DNA from: Catenulispora acidiphila DSM 44928
GTDB taxonomy: Bacteria; Actinomycetota; Actinomycetes; Streptomycetales; Catenulisporaceae
Length of the DNA stretch: 64,000 bases
Direction of reading: 5' to 3'
Assembly: GCF_000024025.1 (NCBI RefSeq)
Contig: NC_013131.1
Span: 2,046,001-2,110,000, forward strand
A program made the position numbers and the translations under genes. This document shows, piece after piece, positions 1 through 8,287 of this stretch. A model generated the notes under the pieces. That model made no database searches. It saw only the letters and a program-made list of their open reading frames with translations, and had not been told where the DNA came from. Every line of letters starts with the position of its first letter. Position 1 is the stretch's first letter.

Positions 1-504
1 GACTACCTCGCGGGCATCGACCCGACCGTCAGCAAGGTCTACGCCGTCGGCGGCCCGGGCGTCACCGCGGTGGCCACCGGGGAGCCGAGCTGGCACGGCA
101 AGGTCACGAACCTGTCCGGCAGCGACCGGTACGCCACGGCCGCGGCGGTGGCCAACAGCGCGATGTTCCAGACGCAGAACGGCGGTCCGGTGGTTCCGGG
201 CATCGCCACCGGCCGGAACTGGCCGGACGCGCTGTCCGGCGGGGCGCTGACCGGCCGCTGGGGCTCGCCGCTGCTGCTGGCCGACGGCGGGACGCTGCCG
301 GCGTCCGAGCTGGGCTGGCTCAAGCAGCACGCGCCGCTGACCAAGACCGGACTCAGCGGGCTGGTGGGCGCGCTGCCGGTGTTCGGCGGCCCGGTCGCCG
401 TGCCGGACAGCGTGGTCAAGCAGGTCGGCGTCGCGCTGTACGGGGCGGGCAAGTACGACGTTTTCGACAACCGGCACCTGGCGACGATCCTCGGACCGTT
501 TTAA
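1..504 (+). CDS. Cell wall-binding repeat 2 protein, C-terminal end (partial)
   Basis: The frame is open from the first base to TAA at 502-504, so only the last 167 residues are present and the 5' end lies outside the window. The pattern SGSDRYATAAAVANS, then WPDALSGGALTGRWGSPLLL, then a VFGGPVAVPDSV segment, is typical of the cell wall-binding repeat 2 family (PF04122), which anchors secreted proteins to the envelope. About one and a half repeats are visible; a GG-P-G-V-T segment at the very start is the end of an earlier repeat. The catalytic or adhesive part, if any, would be upstream and cannot be judged. A hairpin follows the stop. Confidence 0.85.
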   Translation, partial: DYLAGIDPTVSKVYAVGGPGVTAVATGEPSWHGKVTNLSGSDRYATAAAVANSAMFQTQNGGPVVPGIATGRNWPDALSGGALTGRWGSPLLLADGGTLPASELGWLKQHAPLTKTGLSGLVGALPVFGGPVAVPDSVVKQVGVALYGAGKYDVFDNRHLATILGPF

Positions 505-546
505 TGCGTTCTGAGCGGTACTGATCTGATCTGATACATGTTCTCG

Positions 547-583
547 AGTGAGGGGCTTCTCCCATGGGGAGGGGTCCCTCACT
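547..583 (+). terminator. Hairpin terminator after the cell wall-binding gene
   Basis: Perfect 8-bp arms AGTGAGGG (547-554) and CCCTCACT (576-583), with a second inner stem CTCCC/GGGAG around ATGG. It lies about 43 bp after the stop codon. No clear T-run follows, which is common in high-GC actinomycetes. Confidence 0.6.
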
Positions 584-662
584 TCGTTACGTGGCGCGCG
601 GGTCGCGCTGCCGCGTCCGCGCTGGGCGTGTCGGTGGTCCGCGCTTGTGATCACGCGCGGGA

Positions 663-684
663 GAATCACTGGCGGTAGTGATTC
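663..684. promoter_or_regulatory. Inverted repeat upstream of the siderophore promoter
   Basis: GAATCACT (663-670) and AGTGATTC (677-684) form a perfect 8-bp dyad with a 6-bp spacer, ending 4 bp before a TTGACT box. It could be a second operator or activator site. The protein that would bind it is unknown. Confidence 0.4.
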
Positions 685-687
685 AGG

Positions 688-725
688 TTGACTTCCGTGA
701 CGGGAGTTAGGTAAGCCTTACCTGA
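688..725 (+). promoter_or_regulatory. Siderophore operon promoter with DmdR/IdeR iron box
   Basis: TTAGGTAAGCCTTACCTGA at 707-725 is a 19-bp near-perfect palindrome (one mismatched pair) matching the actinobacterial iron box bound by DtxR-family repressors (DmdR1, IdeR). A possible -35 element TTGACT lies at 688-693; the iron box would cover the -10 position, so iron-loaded repressor should block transcription. A ribosome site GGAG (741-744) precedes the ATG at 752 by 7 bases. This is the only iron box I found in the window. Confidence 0.85.
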
Positions 726-751
726 TCTCTTGCCACGGATGGAGAACCGCT

Positions 752-2206
752 ATGCCCTCGCCCGCCGCCCCGCCCGCCGTTCCTTCGACCTCCCCGGCCG
801 CCGCACCCGGCGACGACGGGCCGACGGGCCCGGCCCGGCCCGCCCCGGCCGCGAAGATCCTGGCCCGGCAGGCGGCGCGCGAATCGGCGGCCCGGACCTA
901 CGCGCGCCACCTGCCGATCGTCCCGGTGCGGGCGCAGGGCTCGTGGATCACCGGCGCCGACGGCCGCGACTACCTGGACTGCCTGTCCGGCGCCGGCACC
1001 CTCGCCCTCGGCCACAACCACCCGGCGGTGCTCGCCGCGATCCGCGAGGTGCTGGACAGCGGCGCCCCGCTGCACGTCCTGGACCTGGCCACGCCGGTGA
1101 AGGACGACTTCACCTCGGCGCTGCTGGAGGCGCTGCCGCCGGAGCTCGCGGCCGACTGCCGCGTCCACTTCGCCGGGCCCACCGGCGCCGACGCGGTCGA
1201 GGCGGCGGTGAAGCTGGCGCGGACGGCGACCGGGCGGCGTGGCGTGTTCGCCTTCACCGGCGCGTATCACGGCATGACCGCCGGTGCGCTGGCGCTGACC
1301 GGGGCGAACGCGGTGCGCGAGCCGGCGGTGGCGGGCGACGCGTTCCTGACCCGGCTGCCGTTCCCGCATCCGTACCGGTGCCCGTTCGGGCTGGGCGGGG
1401 CGCTTGGCGAGGGGGCGTCGGCGGCCTATGTACGTACTTTGCTGTCCGACCCGCACTCGGGCACGGCGGTCCCGGCGGCGGTGGTGGTCGAGCCGGTGCA
1501 GGGTGAGGGCGGCGTGGTGCCCGCGCCGGACGGGTGGCTGCGCGCGCTGCGGGCGACGACGGCCGAGCACGGCGTCCCGCTGATCGCCGACGAGGTCCAG
1601 ACCGGCTTCGGCCGCACCGGCACGCTGTTCGGCGTGGACCACGCGGGCGTGGTGCCGGACGTCATGGTCCTGTCGAAGGCGGTCGGCGGCGGCCTGCCCC
1701 TCGCGGTGGTGGTCTACCGCGCCGAGCTCGACCGCTGGTCCGAAGGCGCGCACACCGGCACCTTCCGCGGCAACCAGCTCGCCATGGCAGCGGGAGCGGC
1801 GACAATCCGCCACATCCTCGCCGAGAACCTCGCCGCCCGAGCAGCAGAGCTCGGAGAGCGACTCACCACCCGTCTGACCAGATATCAGGCCCGCCACCCC
1901 CTCCTCGGCCAGATCCGAGGCCGCGGCCTGATGCTCGGCATGGAGATCGTCGACCCCCACGCCACCCCCGACGCCCTAGGCGCCCTCCCCGCAGCACCCC
2001 TGACAGCACGCAGGCTCCGCGCCGAACTCCTCTCCCGAGGCGTGATCGCCGAACTAGGCGGCCGCCACGCCGCAGTCCTCCGCCTCCTCCCACCCCTCAC
2101 CCTCGCCGACGACGAAGCCGACCACCTGATGACCACCCTGCACCAAGCCCTCGACGCAGTCGCCGACCACACCACCACCCGCAACCTGGAGGCAGCCGGT
2201 GTCTGA
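752..2206 (+). CDS. Diaminobutyrate--2-oxoglutarate aminotransferase (siderophore operon gene 1)
   Basis: A class III PLP aminotransferase of 484 residues, RhbA-like, expected to make L-2,4-diaminobutyrate from aspartate semialdehyde as the siderophore backbone precursor. Visible features are the phosphate-binding GPTGADAVEAAVKLAR (142-157), YHG (172-174), the cofactor-ring Asp in LIADEVQTGFGRTG (277-290) and the Schiff-base Lys309 in VLSKAVGGG. About 40 N-terminal residues are Pro/Ala-rich and precede the fold. It is the first gene behind the iron box, and the next gene's GTG overlaps its stop by 8 bases. The last third (from about 1,780) switches to A-ending codons (GCA, GGA, CGA) that are rare earlier in the gene. 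Confidence 0.92.
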   Translation: MPSPAAPPAVPSTSPAAAPGDDGPTGPARPAPAAKILARQAARESAARTYARHLPIVPVRAQGSWITGADGRDYLDCLSGAGTLALGHNHPAVLAAIREVLDSGAPLHVLDLATPVKDDFTSALLEALPPELAADCRVHFAGPTGADAVEAAVKLARTATGRRGVFAFTGAYHGMTAGALALTGANAVREPAVAGDAFLTRLPFPHPYRCPFGLGGALGEGASAAYVRTLLSDPHSGTAVPAAVVVEPVQGEGGVVPAPDGWLRALRATTAEHGVPLIADEVQTGFGRTGTLFGVDHAGVVPDVMVLSKAVGGGLPLAVVVYRAELDRWSEGAHTGTFRGNQLAMAAGAATIRHILAENLAARAAELGERLTTRLTRYQARHPLLGQIRGRGLMLGMEIVDPHATPDALGALPAAPLTARRLRAELLSRGVIAELGGRHAAVLRLLPPLTLADDEADHLMTTLHQALDAVADHTTTRNLEAAGV

Positions 2207-4568
2207 GCACATCAACGAAGACCCCAGCACCGCCCCCCACCCCCCCACCCGCCCCGGCGCCCCGGTAGACATCGGCGAAATGAGCGGCATCGAAGCCGAC
2301 GTCCTCCGCGGAGTCCTCCGAGCCGAACCCGTAGGACACCTGGCGACGACGAACACCGCCGCCACGCAAGACGCGACCGGCCTCGCGATGAGCATCACGG
2401 CGAACCAGGCCGCGAATCTCGGCGCTCTGCCCGCCACACAAGCCGATCGCCGCACGCCGCAGAGCCTTGCCAGCGCCGATCTGGCCACCGCCGGCCTGGT
2501 CAGCGCCGGCAGCCTCGCTACCAGCCAGATCGCCGAACTCGGTGCCGCACCCGACACGCAAGTCGATCGCCGGATGCAGCAGAGCCTTGCTATCGCCGAT
2601 CTGGCCAACCCCGGCAGCCTCGCTGCCAACCAGATCGCCGAGCTCAGTACCGCACCCGCGCCGCCTCTCGCCCATCTGGCGCCGCCGAACTTGACCGCTG
2701 CCGAGCCGAACTCCGACCTGGCCAGCCCCAGCAACCTCGCCCCCACCCCCGAGCCGCCGCTCAGCCACCTCGCACCGCCCGCCGATCTGACCAACCCCGG
2801 CAGCCCTGCTGCCAACCAGATCGCCGAGCTCAGTACCGCACCCGCGCCGCCTCTCGCCCACCTGGCGCCGCCGAACTTCACGGCTGTCGAGCCGAACTCC
2901 AACCTGCTCAGCCCCGGCAGCCTCGCCCCCACCCCCGAGCCGCCGCTCGCCGACCTCGCCTCCCCGAGCCCTCCGGCCTTCGAGCTGGCGGGCGGCTCGG
3001 CGGGCGCGATCGCCGCCACTCTCGCTGCGCACGCCGGTGCCCCTGCCGTCGACGCCGCCGCCCTGGCCTCCGGTCCCGCCGGTACCGGCGCCCTCGCCCT
3101 CTTCCTCGCGACCGTGCTCGACGGTCTCGACCGCGGCCGCGCCGACTGGCTTGGTCCCCTCCCGCCCGGCGGGCCGCAGGCCGTGCGCGATGCGGTCGCC
3201 GCCAGCGGCTTCGGCGTGCTCCCGGACAAGGGTCAGGACCCCTTCGAGACCCTCGCTTCCCTCGGTCGTCTCCTCGCCTGGGGTTCCGCCGATCCCGCGC
3301 ACCCGCACTGCGCCGCGCATCTGCACTGCCCGCCGCTCGCGACCAGTGTCGCGGCCGAGACCGCTGTCGCCGCGCTGAACCAGTCGCTCGACTCCTGGGA
3401 TCAGTCGCCGGCTGCCGGTGAGATCGAGGAGCGCGTTGTGCGGACCCTGACTCGTGCCGTCGGTTACTCCGGCTCCAGTGCGGGGGTCCTCACCTCCGGC
3501 GGTACCGAGTCCAATCTCATGGGCCTGCTGCTCGCCCGCGACGATGTCCTGCGCCGGCGCTTTGATGCCGATCCTGACCTCGACGGCGTTCCGCCTTTCG
3601 CCGCCGGGCGGCTTCGCATCGTCGCTTCCGAGCAGGCGCACTTCTCCATCGCGCGCAATGCCGCGATCCTCGGTCTCGGTGAGCGCTGCGTCGTGCCCGT
3701 GGCCTCGGACGCCGTGGGGCGGATGCGGCTGGATGCCCTGGCTGAAGCGCTGGACGCGGTCGCGGAGCGGGATGAGATCGCGCTGGCCGTCGTCGCCACC
3801 GCCGGGACCACCGACCTCGGGGCGATCGATCCGCTGGCGCCGATCGGCAAGCTCGCGGCGCGGCACGGCGCCTGGTTCCACGTCGACGCGGCGTACGGCG
3901 GCGGGCTGCTGCTCGGCTCCGATCCCGACGCGCGCCTGCTCGGGCTGGATGCCGCCGACTCCGTCACCCTCGACCTGCACAAGCTCGGGTGGCAGCCGGT
4001 GCCGGCGGGGTGCTTCCTCGTCAAGCGCGCCGCGTCGCTCAGGACGCTGGAGAAGCGCGTCTCCTACCTCAACTCCGTGGACGACGAGCAGGCCGGCTAC
4101 CCCAGCCTGCTCGGCCGCTCGCTGCGCACCACGCGCCGGGCCGACGCGGTGAAGCTCGCCGCCGCCTTCCAGGCGCTGGGGCGCGAAGGCTTCCAGCAGC
4201 TCATCGACCGCTGCCTGGCACTGACGCGCTATGCGGCGGCGGCGGTCCGGCAGCACGCGGACCTGGAGCTCACCGCCGAGCCGCAACTGACCACCGTGCT
4301 GTTCCGCTACCTGCCGCCGGATCTCCGCGACACCGATCGCGTCAACGGGGTCCTGCGGCGGCATCTGCTCGAGGCCGGACGCGCCGTCCTCGGGCGCACC
4401 GAGCTGGCGCGCGAGCGGCCGGGGACGCCTCCCGGCCGGGTGCGGCTCAAGCTCACCCTCCTCAACCCGCACACCACCGAGCACCAGATCGACGCTCTGC
4501 TGGCCGCCGTCCGCGCCGCCGGCGGCGCCGCTTCCTCCTCCTCGGCTTTCGTCAGGGGCCCGTCATGA
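2199..4568 (+). CDS. Diaminobutyrate decarboxylase with a repeat-rich N-terminal extension
   Basis: A group II PLP decarboxylase, RhbB-like, predicted to turn diaminobutyrate into 1,3-diaminopropane. The catalytic core runs from about residue 270 to the end and shows LTSGGTESNLMGLLLAR, HVDAAYGGG (H561, D563) and the PLP lysine K595 in DLHKLGWQPVPAG. The protein has 789 residues against roughly 500 for usual family members: residues 1-260 are an extra Ala/Pro/Leu-rich region with DRRxxQSLAxADLA motifs and a 62-residue tandem duplication (136-197, 198-259). The GTG start is supported by GGAGG at 2188-2192. A later ATG at 2281 is possible but would still keep the repeats. The stop overlaps the next ATG as ATGA. 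Confidence 0.9.
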   Translation: MSEHINEDPSTAPHPPTRPGAPVDIGEMSGIEADVLRGVLRAEPVGHLATTNTAATQDATGLAMSITANQAANLGALPATQADRRTPQSLASADLATAGLVSAGSLATSQIAELGAAPDTQVDRRMQQSLAIADLANPGSLAANQIAELSTAPAPPLAHLAPPNLTAAEPNSDLASPSNLAPTPEPPLSHLAPPADLTNPGSPAANQIAELSTAPAPPLAHLAPPNFTAVEPNSNLLSPGSLAPTPEPPLADLASPSPPAFELAGGSAGAIAATLAAHAGAPAVDAAALASGPAGTGALALFLATVLDGLDRGRADWLGPLPPGGPQAVRDAVAASGFGVLPDKGQDPFETLASLGRLLAWGSADPAHPHCAAHLHCPPLATSVAAETAVAALNQSLDSWDQSPAAGEIEERVVRTLTRAVGYSGSSAGVLTSGGTESNLMGLLLARDDVLRRRFDADPDLDGVPPFAAGRLRIVASEQAHFSIARNAAILGLGERCVVPVASDAVGRMRLDALAEALDAVAERDEIALAVVATAGTTDLGAIDPLAPIGKLAARHGAWFHVDAAYGGGLLLGSDPDARLLGLDAADSVTLDLHKLGWQPVPAGCFLVKRAASLRTLEKRVSYLNSVDDEQAGYPSLLGRSLRTTRRADAVKLAAAFQALGREGFQQLIDRCLALTRYAAAAVRQHADLELTAEPQLTTVLFRYLPPDLRDTDRVNGVLRRHLLEAGRAVLGRTELARERPGTPPGRVRLKLTLLNPHTTEHQIDALLAAVRAAGGAASSSSAFVRGPS
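2604..2975 (+). repeat. Tandem duplication of 186 bp inside the decarboxylase gene
   Basis: Two in-frame copies, 2604-2789 and 2790-2975, each encode 62 residues beginning xNPGSxAANQIAELSTAPAP and ending near TPEPPLxxLA. The DNA is nearly identical over long stretches, so the duplication looks recent. Shorter, older repeats (GSLAxxQIAEL, DRRxxQSLA) occur just upstream at about 2430-2600. Confidence 0.85.
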
Positions 4569-6370
4569 ACACATTCGCCGCCGACGAGCTGTCGGCCGAA
4601 GTCCTGCTCCGCTGCTGGGTCCGCGAGGCGCGGATCCCGGTGCCGACCGGCGGCCCGATGCGGCTGACCTTCCCGGCGACCGGCGTCACCGTCGAGGTGG
4701 ACGTCGACGCCTGGTCCGCGGTCGGCTGGCACCGCTTCGGCCCGGCGTACCCGCTGGCGCTGCCGCACGCCAACCGCAAGTCCGCCACGCCCAAGAACAA
4801 GGTCTTCGGCCGGCCCGCGGGCGAGGAGATCGAGGCCGACAGCGCCTGGAGCGCGGAGTCCTGGCTCCCGCCGGCCGCCCCGCCGCCGCTGGACGCCGCG
4901 ACCCTGGCCGCGCTCATCGCCCGCGAGGCCGGCGGCGGGGTCCCGGCGGTCGCCGAGCTGGTCGGACGGGTCGTCGACTCCTCCCGCAGGATCGCCGCGC
5001 ACCTGTCGCACGGCACCTCCCAGGGCGAGACCCGCTTCCTGTGGGCGGAGAAGGCGCTGGTCGCCGGACACCCGTTCCACCCGGCGCCGAAGGCCCGCGA
5101 GGGCTGGTCGGAAGAGGAAGCCTCACGCTACTCGCCCGAGCTCGACGGCGCCTTCCAGCTGCACTGGTGGTCGGTGGACCCGGCGATCGCCAGCCACGAC
5201 TCCGCCGAGTCCGACACCGCGCCGACCCTGGTCCACAAGCTCCTCGGCGGCGACCTGCCGCGCGGCGCGACGCCGAACAGCATCCTGATCCCCACGCACC
5301 CCTGGCAGTCCCAGGACCTGCGCCAGCGCCCCGAGATCCGGGCCCTGACGGACCAGGGCCTGCTCGCCGACCTCGGCCCGCACGGCCGCCCCTGGCACGC
5401 GACCAGCTCGATCCGCACCGTCTACCGCGCCGACGCCCCCTACATGCTCAAGCTGCCCCTGGCTCTGCGCATCACCAACTCCAAGCGCGAGAACCTGCGC
5501 AAGGAGCTGCGGCGCGGCATCGAGGTCCGCCGGATGCTGGACGCCGGCCTGGCCAAGGCCATCGCCGCGGCGCATCCCGGCTTCGGCATCCTCGGCGACC
5601 CGGCGTGGATCGCCGCCGAGACCGGCGGCCCGGGCCTGGACGTCCTGCTGCGCGAGAACCCCTTCGGCCCGATGGACCGCGTCTACTGCGTCGCCGCCTT
5701 CGCCGACCTCGGCTACGGCCCGTCCCGCAACGGCCACCTGCGCGAGAACCTGCTCGCCGACATCGTGGTCGGCTCGGCCGAGCGGACCGGCGTCCGCCCC
5801 GCCGAGGCGGTGCTGGACTGGTTCACCCGCTACCTGGAAGCGGTCGTGCTGCCGATCCTGTGGCTGGACTCGGCGCACGGCATCACGCTGGAGGCGCACC
5901 AGCAGAACACGCTGGTCGTGCTGGACCCGCACGGTCTGCCCGAGGGCGGCCGCTACCGCGACAACCAGGGCTACTACTTCCGCGAGTCGGCGCTGGCGCA
6001 TCTGGCGGACTTCGCCCCGCGCCCCGGCGAGGACAGCGACACCGTGGTCGCCGACGCCATCGTGGACGAGCGCCTGACCTACTACGTCGGCGTCAACAAC
6101 TTGATCGGCATGATCGGCGCGCTAGGCGCCACCGCGCTGGTCGACGAGCGCCAGCTGCTGCGCCGGGCCCGCGAGGTCCTCGGCCGGTTCGCCGCCTCCC
6201 GGCAGGCCGCCGGCCGCGTGCACCGCGTCACCGAGGCGCTGCTGGACAGCCCGACGCTGCCCTGCAAGGCCAACCTGCTGACCCGGGTCGCGGGACTGGA
6301 CGAACTGATCGGCCCGCTGGAGACGCAGAGCGTCTACGTGCAGATCCCGAACCCCCTGGCGGTGCCCTGA
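4565..6370 (+). CDS. IucA/IucC siderophore synthetase 1 (NIS synthetase, RhbC-like)
   Basis: This 601-residue ATP-dependent NRPS-independent siderophore synthetase should condense citrate with the hydroxamate amine to form the first amide. Family landmarks are GHPFHPAPKAREG (168-180, nucleotide binding), PTHPWQSQDL (243-252), TSSIRTVYR followed by LPLALRITNSKREN, and EAHQQNTLVVLD near residue 440. ATG 4565 is chosen because it forms an ATGA overlap with the upstream stop and gives the usual family length; the same frame stays open much further upstream, but that part is the antisense-like shadow of the decarboxylase gene. Which of the two synthetases acts first cannot be settled by eye. Confidence 0.92.
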   Translation: MNTFAADELSAEVLLRCWVREARIPVPTGGPMRLTFPATGVTVEVDVDAWSAVGWHRFGPAYPLALPHANRKSATPKNKVFGRPAGEEIEADSAWSAESWLPPAAPPPLDAATLAALIAREAGGGVPAVAELVGRVVDSSRRIAAHLSHGTSQGETRFLWAEKALVAGHPFHPAPKAREGWSEEEASRYSPELDGAFQLHWWSVDPAIASHDSAESDTAPTLVHKLLGGDLPRGATPNSILIPTHPWQSQDLRQRPEIRALTDQGLLADLGPHGRPWHATSSIRTVYRADAPYMLKLPLALRITNSKRENLRKELRRGIEVRRMLDAGLAKAIAAAHPGFGILGDPAWIAAETGGPGLDVLLRENPFGPMDRVYCVAAFADLGYGPSRNGHLRENLLADIVVGSAERTGVRPAEAVLDWFTRYLEAVVLPILWLDSAHGITLEAHQQNTLVVLDPHGLPEGGRYRDNQGYYFRESALAHLADFAPRPGEDSDTVVADAIVDERLTYYVGVNNLIGMIGALGATALVDERQLLRRAREVLGRFAASRQAAGRVHRVTEALLDSPTLPCKANLLTRVAGLDELIGPLETQSVYVQIPNPLAVP

Positions 6371-6372
6371 CC

Positions 6373-6957
6373 ATGACGATCACGAACCCGGTGCAGACCC
6401 GCGCCGGCTGGCTCCTGCCCACGCCCTTCGGCCGCTTCGAGATGGAGCAGCTGCGGCCGCTGAAGGACCTACCCGTCCTGCACCGCTGGATGAACGACCC
6501 GGAGGTCGCAGCCTTCTGGGACCTGGACGGACCGCGCGAAGTGCTCGACCGGCACATCGCCGCGCAGCTCTCCTCGGCGCACTCCGAACCCTGCCTCGGC
6601 CGCCTCGACGGCGAGCCGATGAGCTACTGGGAGGTCTACCAGGCCGACCAGGACCCGCTGGCCGCCTACTACTCGGCGCGGCGCGGCGACGTCGGCATCC
6701 ACGTCCTGATCGGTCCCGGCGCCTACCGCGGCCGCGGCGTCGGCTCGACCCTGATCCGCGCCGTCGCCGACTGGGCCCTGTCCCGGACCGCGTCCTCGCG
6801 CGTGGTCGCCGAGCCCGACCTGCGCAACCGGCGCTCGATCCAGGCCTTCGCCAACGCCGGGTTCGCCCCGCGCGGCGTCCTGGATCTGCCGGACAAGCAG
6901 GCGATGCTCATGGTCTACGACCGGACCCTGATCCCCGAGACCCGGAGGGCGGGCTGA
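6373..6957 (+). CDS. Siderophore N-acetyltransferase (GNAT, RhbD/IucB-like)
   Basis: A 194-residue GNAT-fold protein of the siderophore acyltransferase type, predicted to acetylate the hydroxylated amine of N-hydroxy-1,3-diaminopropane and so complete the hydroxamate. Features are WMNDPEVAAFWD (39-50), typical of the IucB/RhbD group, and the acetyl-CoA loop YRGRGVGSTLI (118-128) after GDVGIHVLIG. The ATG lies 2 bases after the preceding stop, and the TGA overlaps the next ATG by one base, so translation is probably coupled. The acyl donor could be another short acyl-CoA; acetyl is the default from family knowledge. Confidence 0.9.
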   Translation: MTITNPVQTRAGWLLPTPFGRFEMEQLRPLKDLPVLHRWMNDPEVAAFWDLDGPREVLDRHIAAQLSSAHSEPCLGRLDGEPMSYWEVYQADQDPLAAYYSARRGDVGIHVLIGPGAYRGRGVGSTLIRAVADWALSRTASSRVVAEPDLRNRRSIQAFANAGFAPRGVLDLPDKQAMLMVYDRTLIPETRRAG

Positions 6958-8285
6958 TGCAGCACTACGACGTGGTCGGGGTCGGGATCGGCCCGTTCAA
7001 CCTGTCCTTGGCGGCGCTGGCCGAGCCCTTGCGGGAGAACCACAGCCTGCAGCCGCTGTTCCTGGAACGGCAGCCGGTGTTCGCCTGGCACCGCGGCATG
7101 ATGCTCGACGGCGCCACGCTCCAGGTCCCCTTCCTGGCGGACCTGGTGTCGCTCACCGATCCCACGAGCCGCTTCTCGGTGCTGAACTGGCTGCGCGAGA
7201 CCGACCGCCTCTACAGCTTCTACTTCGCCGAGAACCTCTTCTTGCAGCGCCGCGAATACGAGGCCTACTGCCAGTGGGTCGCCGCGCAGCTGCCGTTCTG
7301 CCGCTTCGGCACCGCGGTCACCAAGATCCGGCGCTCGGAGGCCGGATTCGAGATCGAATACACCGCGCCGAGCGGACCGGTGCTGGTGTCGGCGGCGAAC
7401 ATCGTGCTGGGCATCGGGACCGAGCCGGTGATGCCGTTCGAGGTCCCCGGCGCTCCGCCGCACGCCGCGCTGCACAGCGCGGACTACATGGTGCACCGCG
7501 AGCGCCTGCGGACCCTGGACGACGTGACCGTGATCGGCTCGGGGCAGTCCGGCGCCGAGATCGTGCTGGACCTGCTGCGCTCCGGCGCCCCGGGGCAGCG
7601 GGTCCGCTGGCTGACGCGCAGCGCGGCGTTCGAGCCGATGGAGTACTCCAAACTCGGGCTGGAGCACTTCACGCCGGACTACACGCGCTTCTTCCACGGC
7701 CTGCGCGAGGACGTGCGCGCCGACCTGCTGCGCGGCCAGGGCCGGCTGCACAAGGCGATCAGCTTCGAGACCATCGCCGAGCTGCACGCCGAGCTGCACA
7801 TGCGCTCCTTCGACAGCCTCTACGGCGGGACCCTCGGCCTGGCCGGGGACACCGGCGCCACCCTGCTGCCCGGCGTGTCGGTGACCGGGGGAGCGTGGCG
7901 CCCCGGCGGTCCCGGCGCGGTCGAGCTCACCTGCCTGCACGAGCGGCAGAAGCGGGAGTTCGGCGTCCTGACCGACGCCGTCGTCCTGGCCACCGGCTAC
8001 CGCGAGCGGGTCCCGGGGTTCCTGGACGCCGACCTGGAGCAGCTGCTCGGCGCGGCCGATCTGGACCACCGGATCGCCCCGGGGGTGTACGCGCAGAACG
8101 CCGAGCGGCACACCCACGGCGTCGGCGCCCCGGACCTGGGCCTGGGCGCCCACCGGGCGGCCGTCATCCTGAACGCGCTCACCGGCAGGACCGTCTACGA
8201 CCTGCCCCGGCGTGCCGCGCACACCGCCTTCGACCCGGAGGCGGCCGCGGAGCGTGATCCCGGAATTCGAATCGAGGTGCCCTGA
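6957..8285 (+). CDS. Siderophore amine N-monooxygenase (RhbE/IucD family)
   Basis: A flavin N-hydroxylating monooxygenase of 442 residues that should use FAD, NADPH and O2 to hydroxylate the terminal amine of 1,3-diaminopropane. The FAD motif GVGIGPFNLSLAAL is at 8-21, the family segment LQVPFLADLVSLTDPTS at 55-71, the NADPH motif TVIGSGQSGAEIV at 191-203 and the closing ATGYRERVP motif near 347. Length and motifs match lysine/ornithine N-hydroxylases; the diamine substrate is inferred from the neighbouring aminotransferase and decarboxylase. It begins on the last base of the acetyltransferase stop codon. Confidence 0.93.
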   Translation: MQHYDVVGVGIGPFNLSLAALAEPLRENHSLQPLFLERQPVFAWHRGMMLDGATLQVPFLADLVSLTDPTSRFSVLNWLRETDRLYSFYFAENLFLQRREYEAYCQWVAAQLPFCRFGTAVTKIRRSEAGFEIEYTAPSGPVLVSAANIVLGIGTEPVMPFEVPGAPPHAALHSADYMVHRERLRTLDDVTVIGSGQSGAEIVLDLLRSGAPGQRVRWLTRSAAFEPMEYSKLGLEHFTPDYTRFFHGLREDVRADLLRGQGRLHKAISFETIAELHAELHMRSFDSLYGGTLGLAGDTGATLLPGVSVTGGAWRPGGPGAVELTCLHERQKREFGVLTDAVVLATGYRERVPGFLDADLEQLLGAADLDHRIAPGVYAQNAERHTHGVGAPDLGLGAHRAAVILNALTGRTVYDLPRRAAHTAFDPEAAAERDPGIRIEVP

Positions 8286-8287
8286 GT

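Noticed and set aside
2097-4484. 795-codon open frame on the minus strand opposite the decarboxylase gene
   Set aside because: It is a shadow of the high-GC plus-strand gene: Arg/Gly-rich without motifs, while the plus strand has clear PLP-enzyme motifs.
3989-4564. Upstream extension of IucA/IucC synthetase 1
   Set aside because: The extension is Arg/Ala/Pro-rich and overlaps the decarboxylase gene completely. The ATGA junction at 4565 gives the normal family length.
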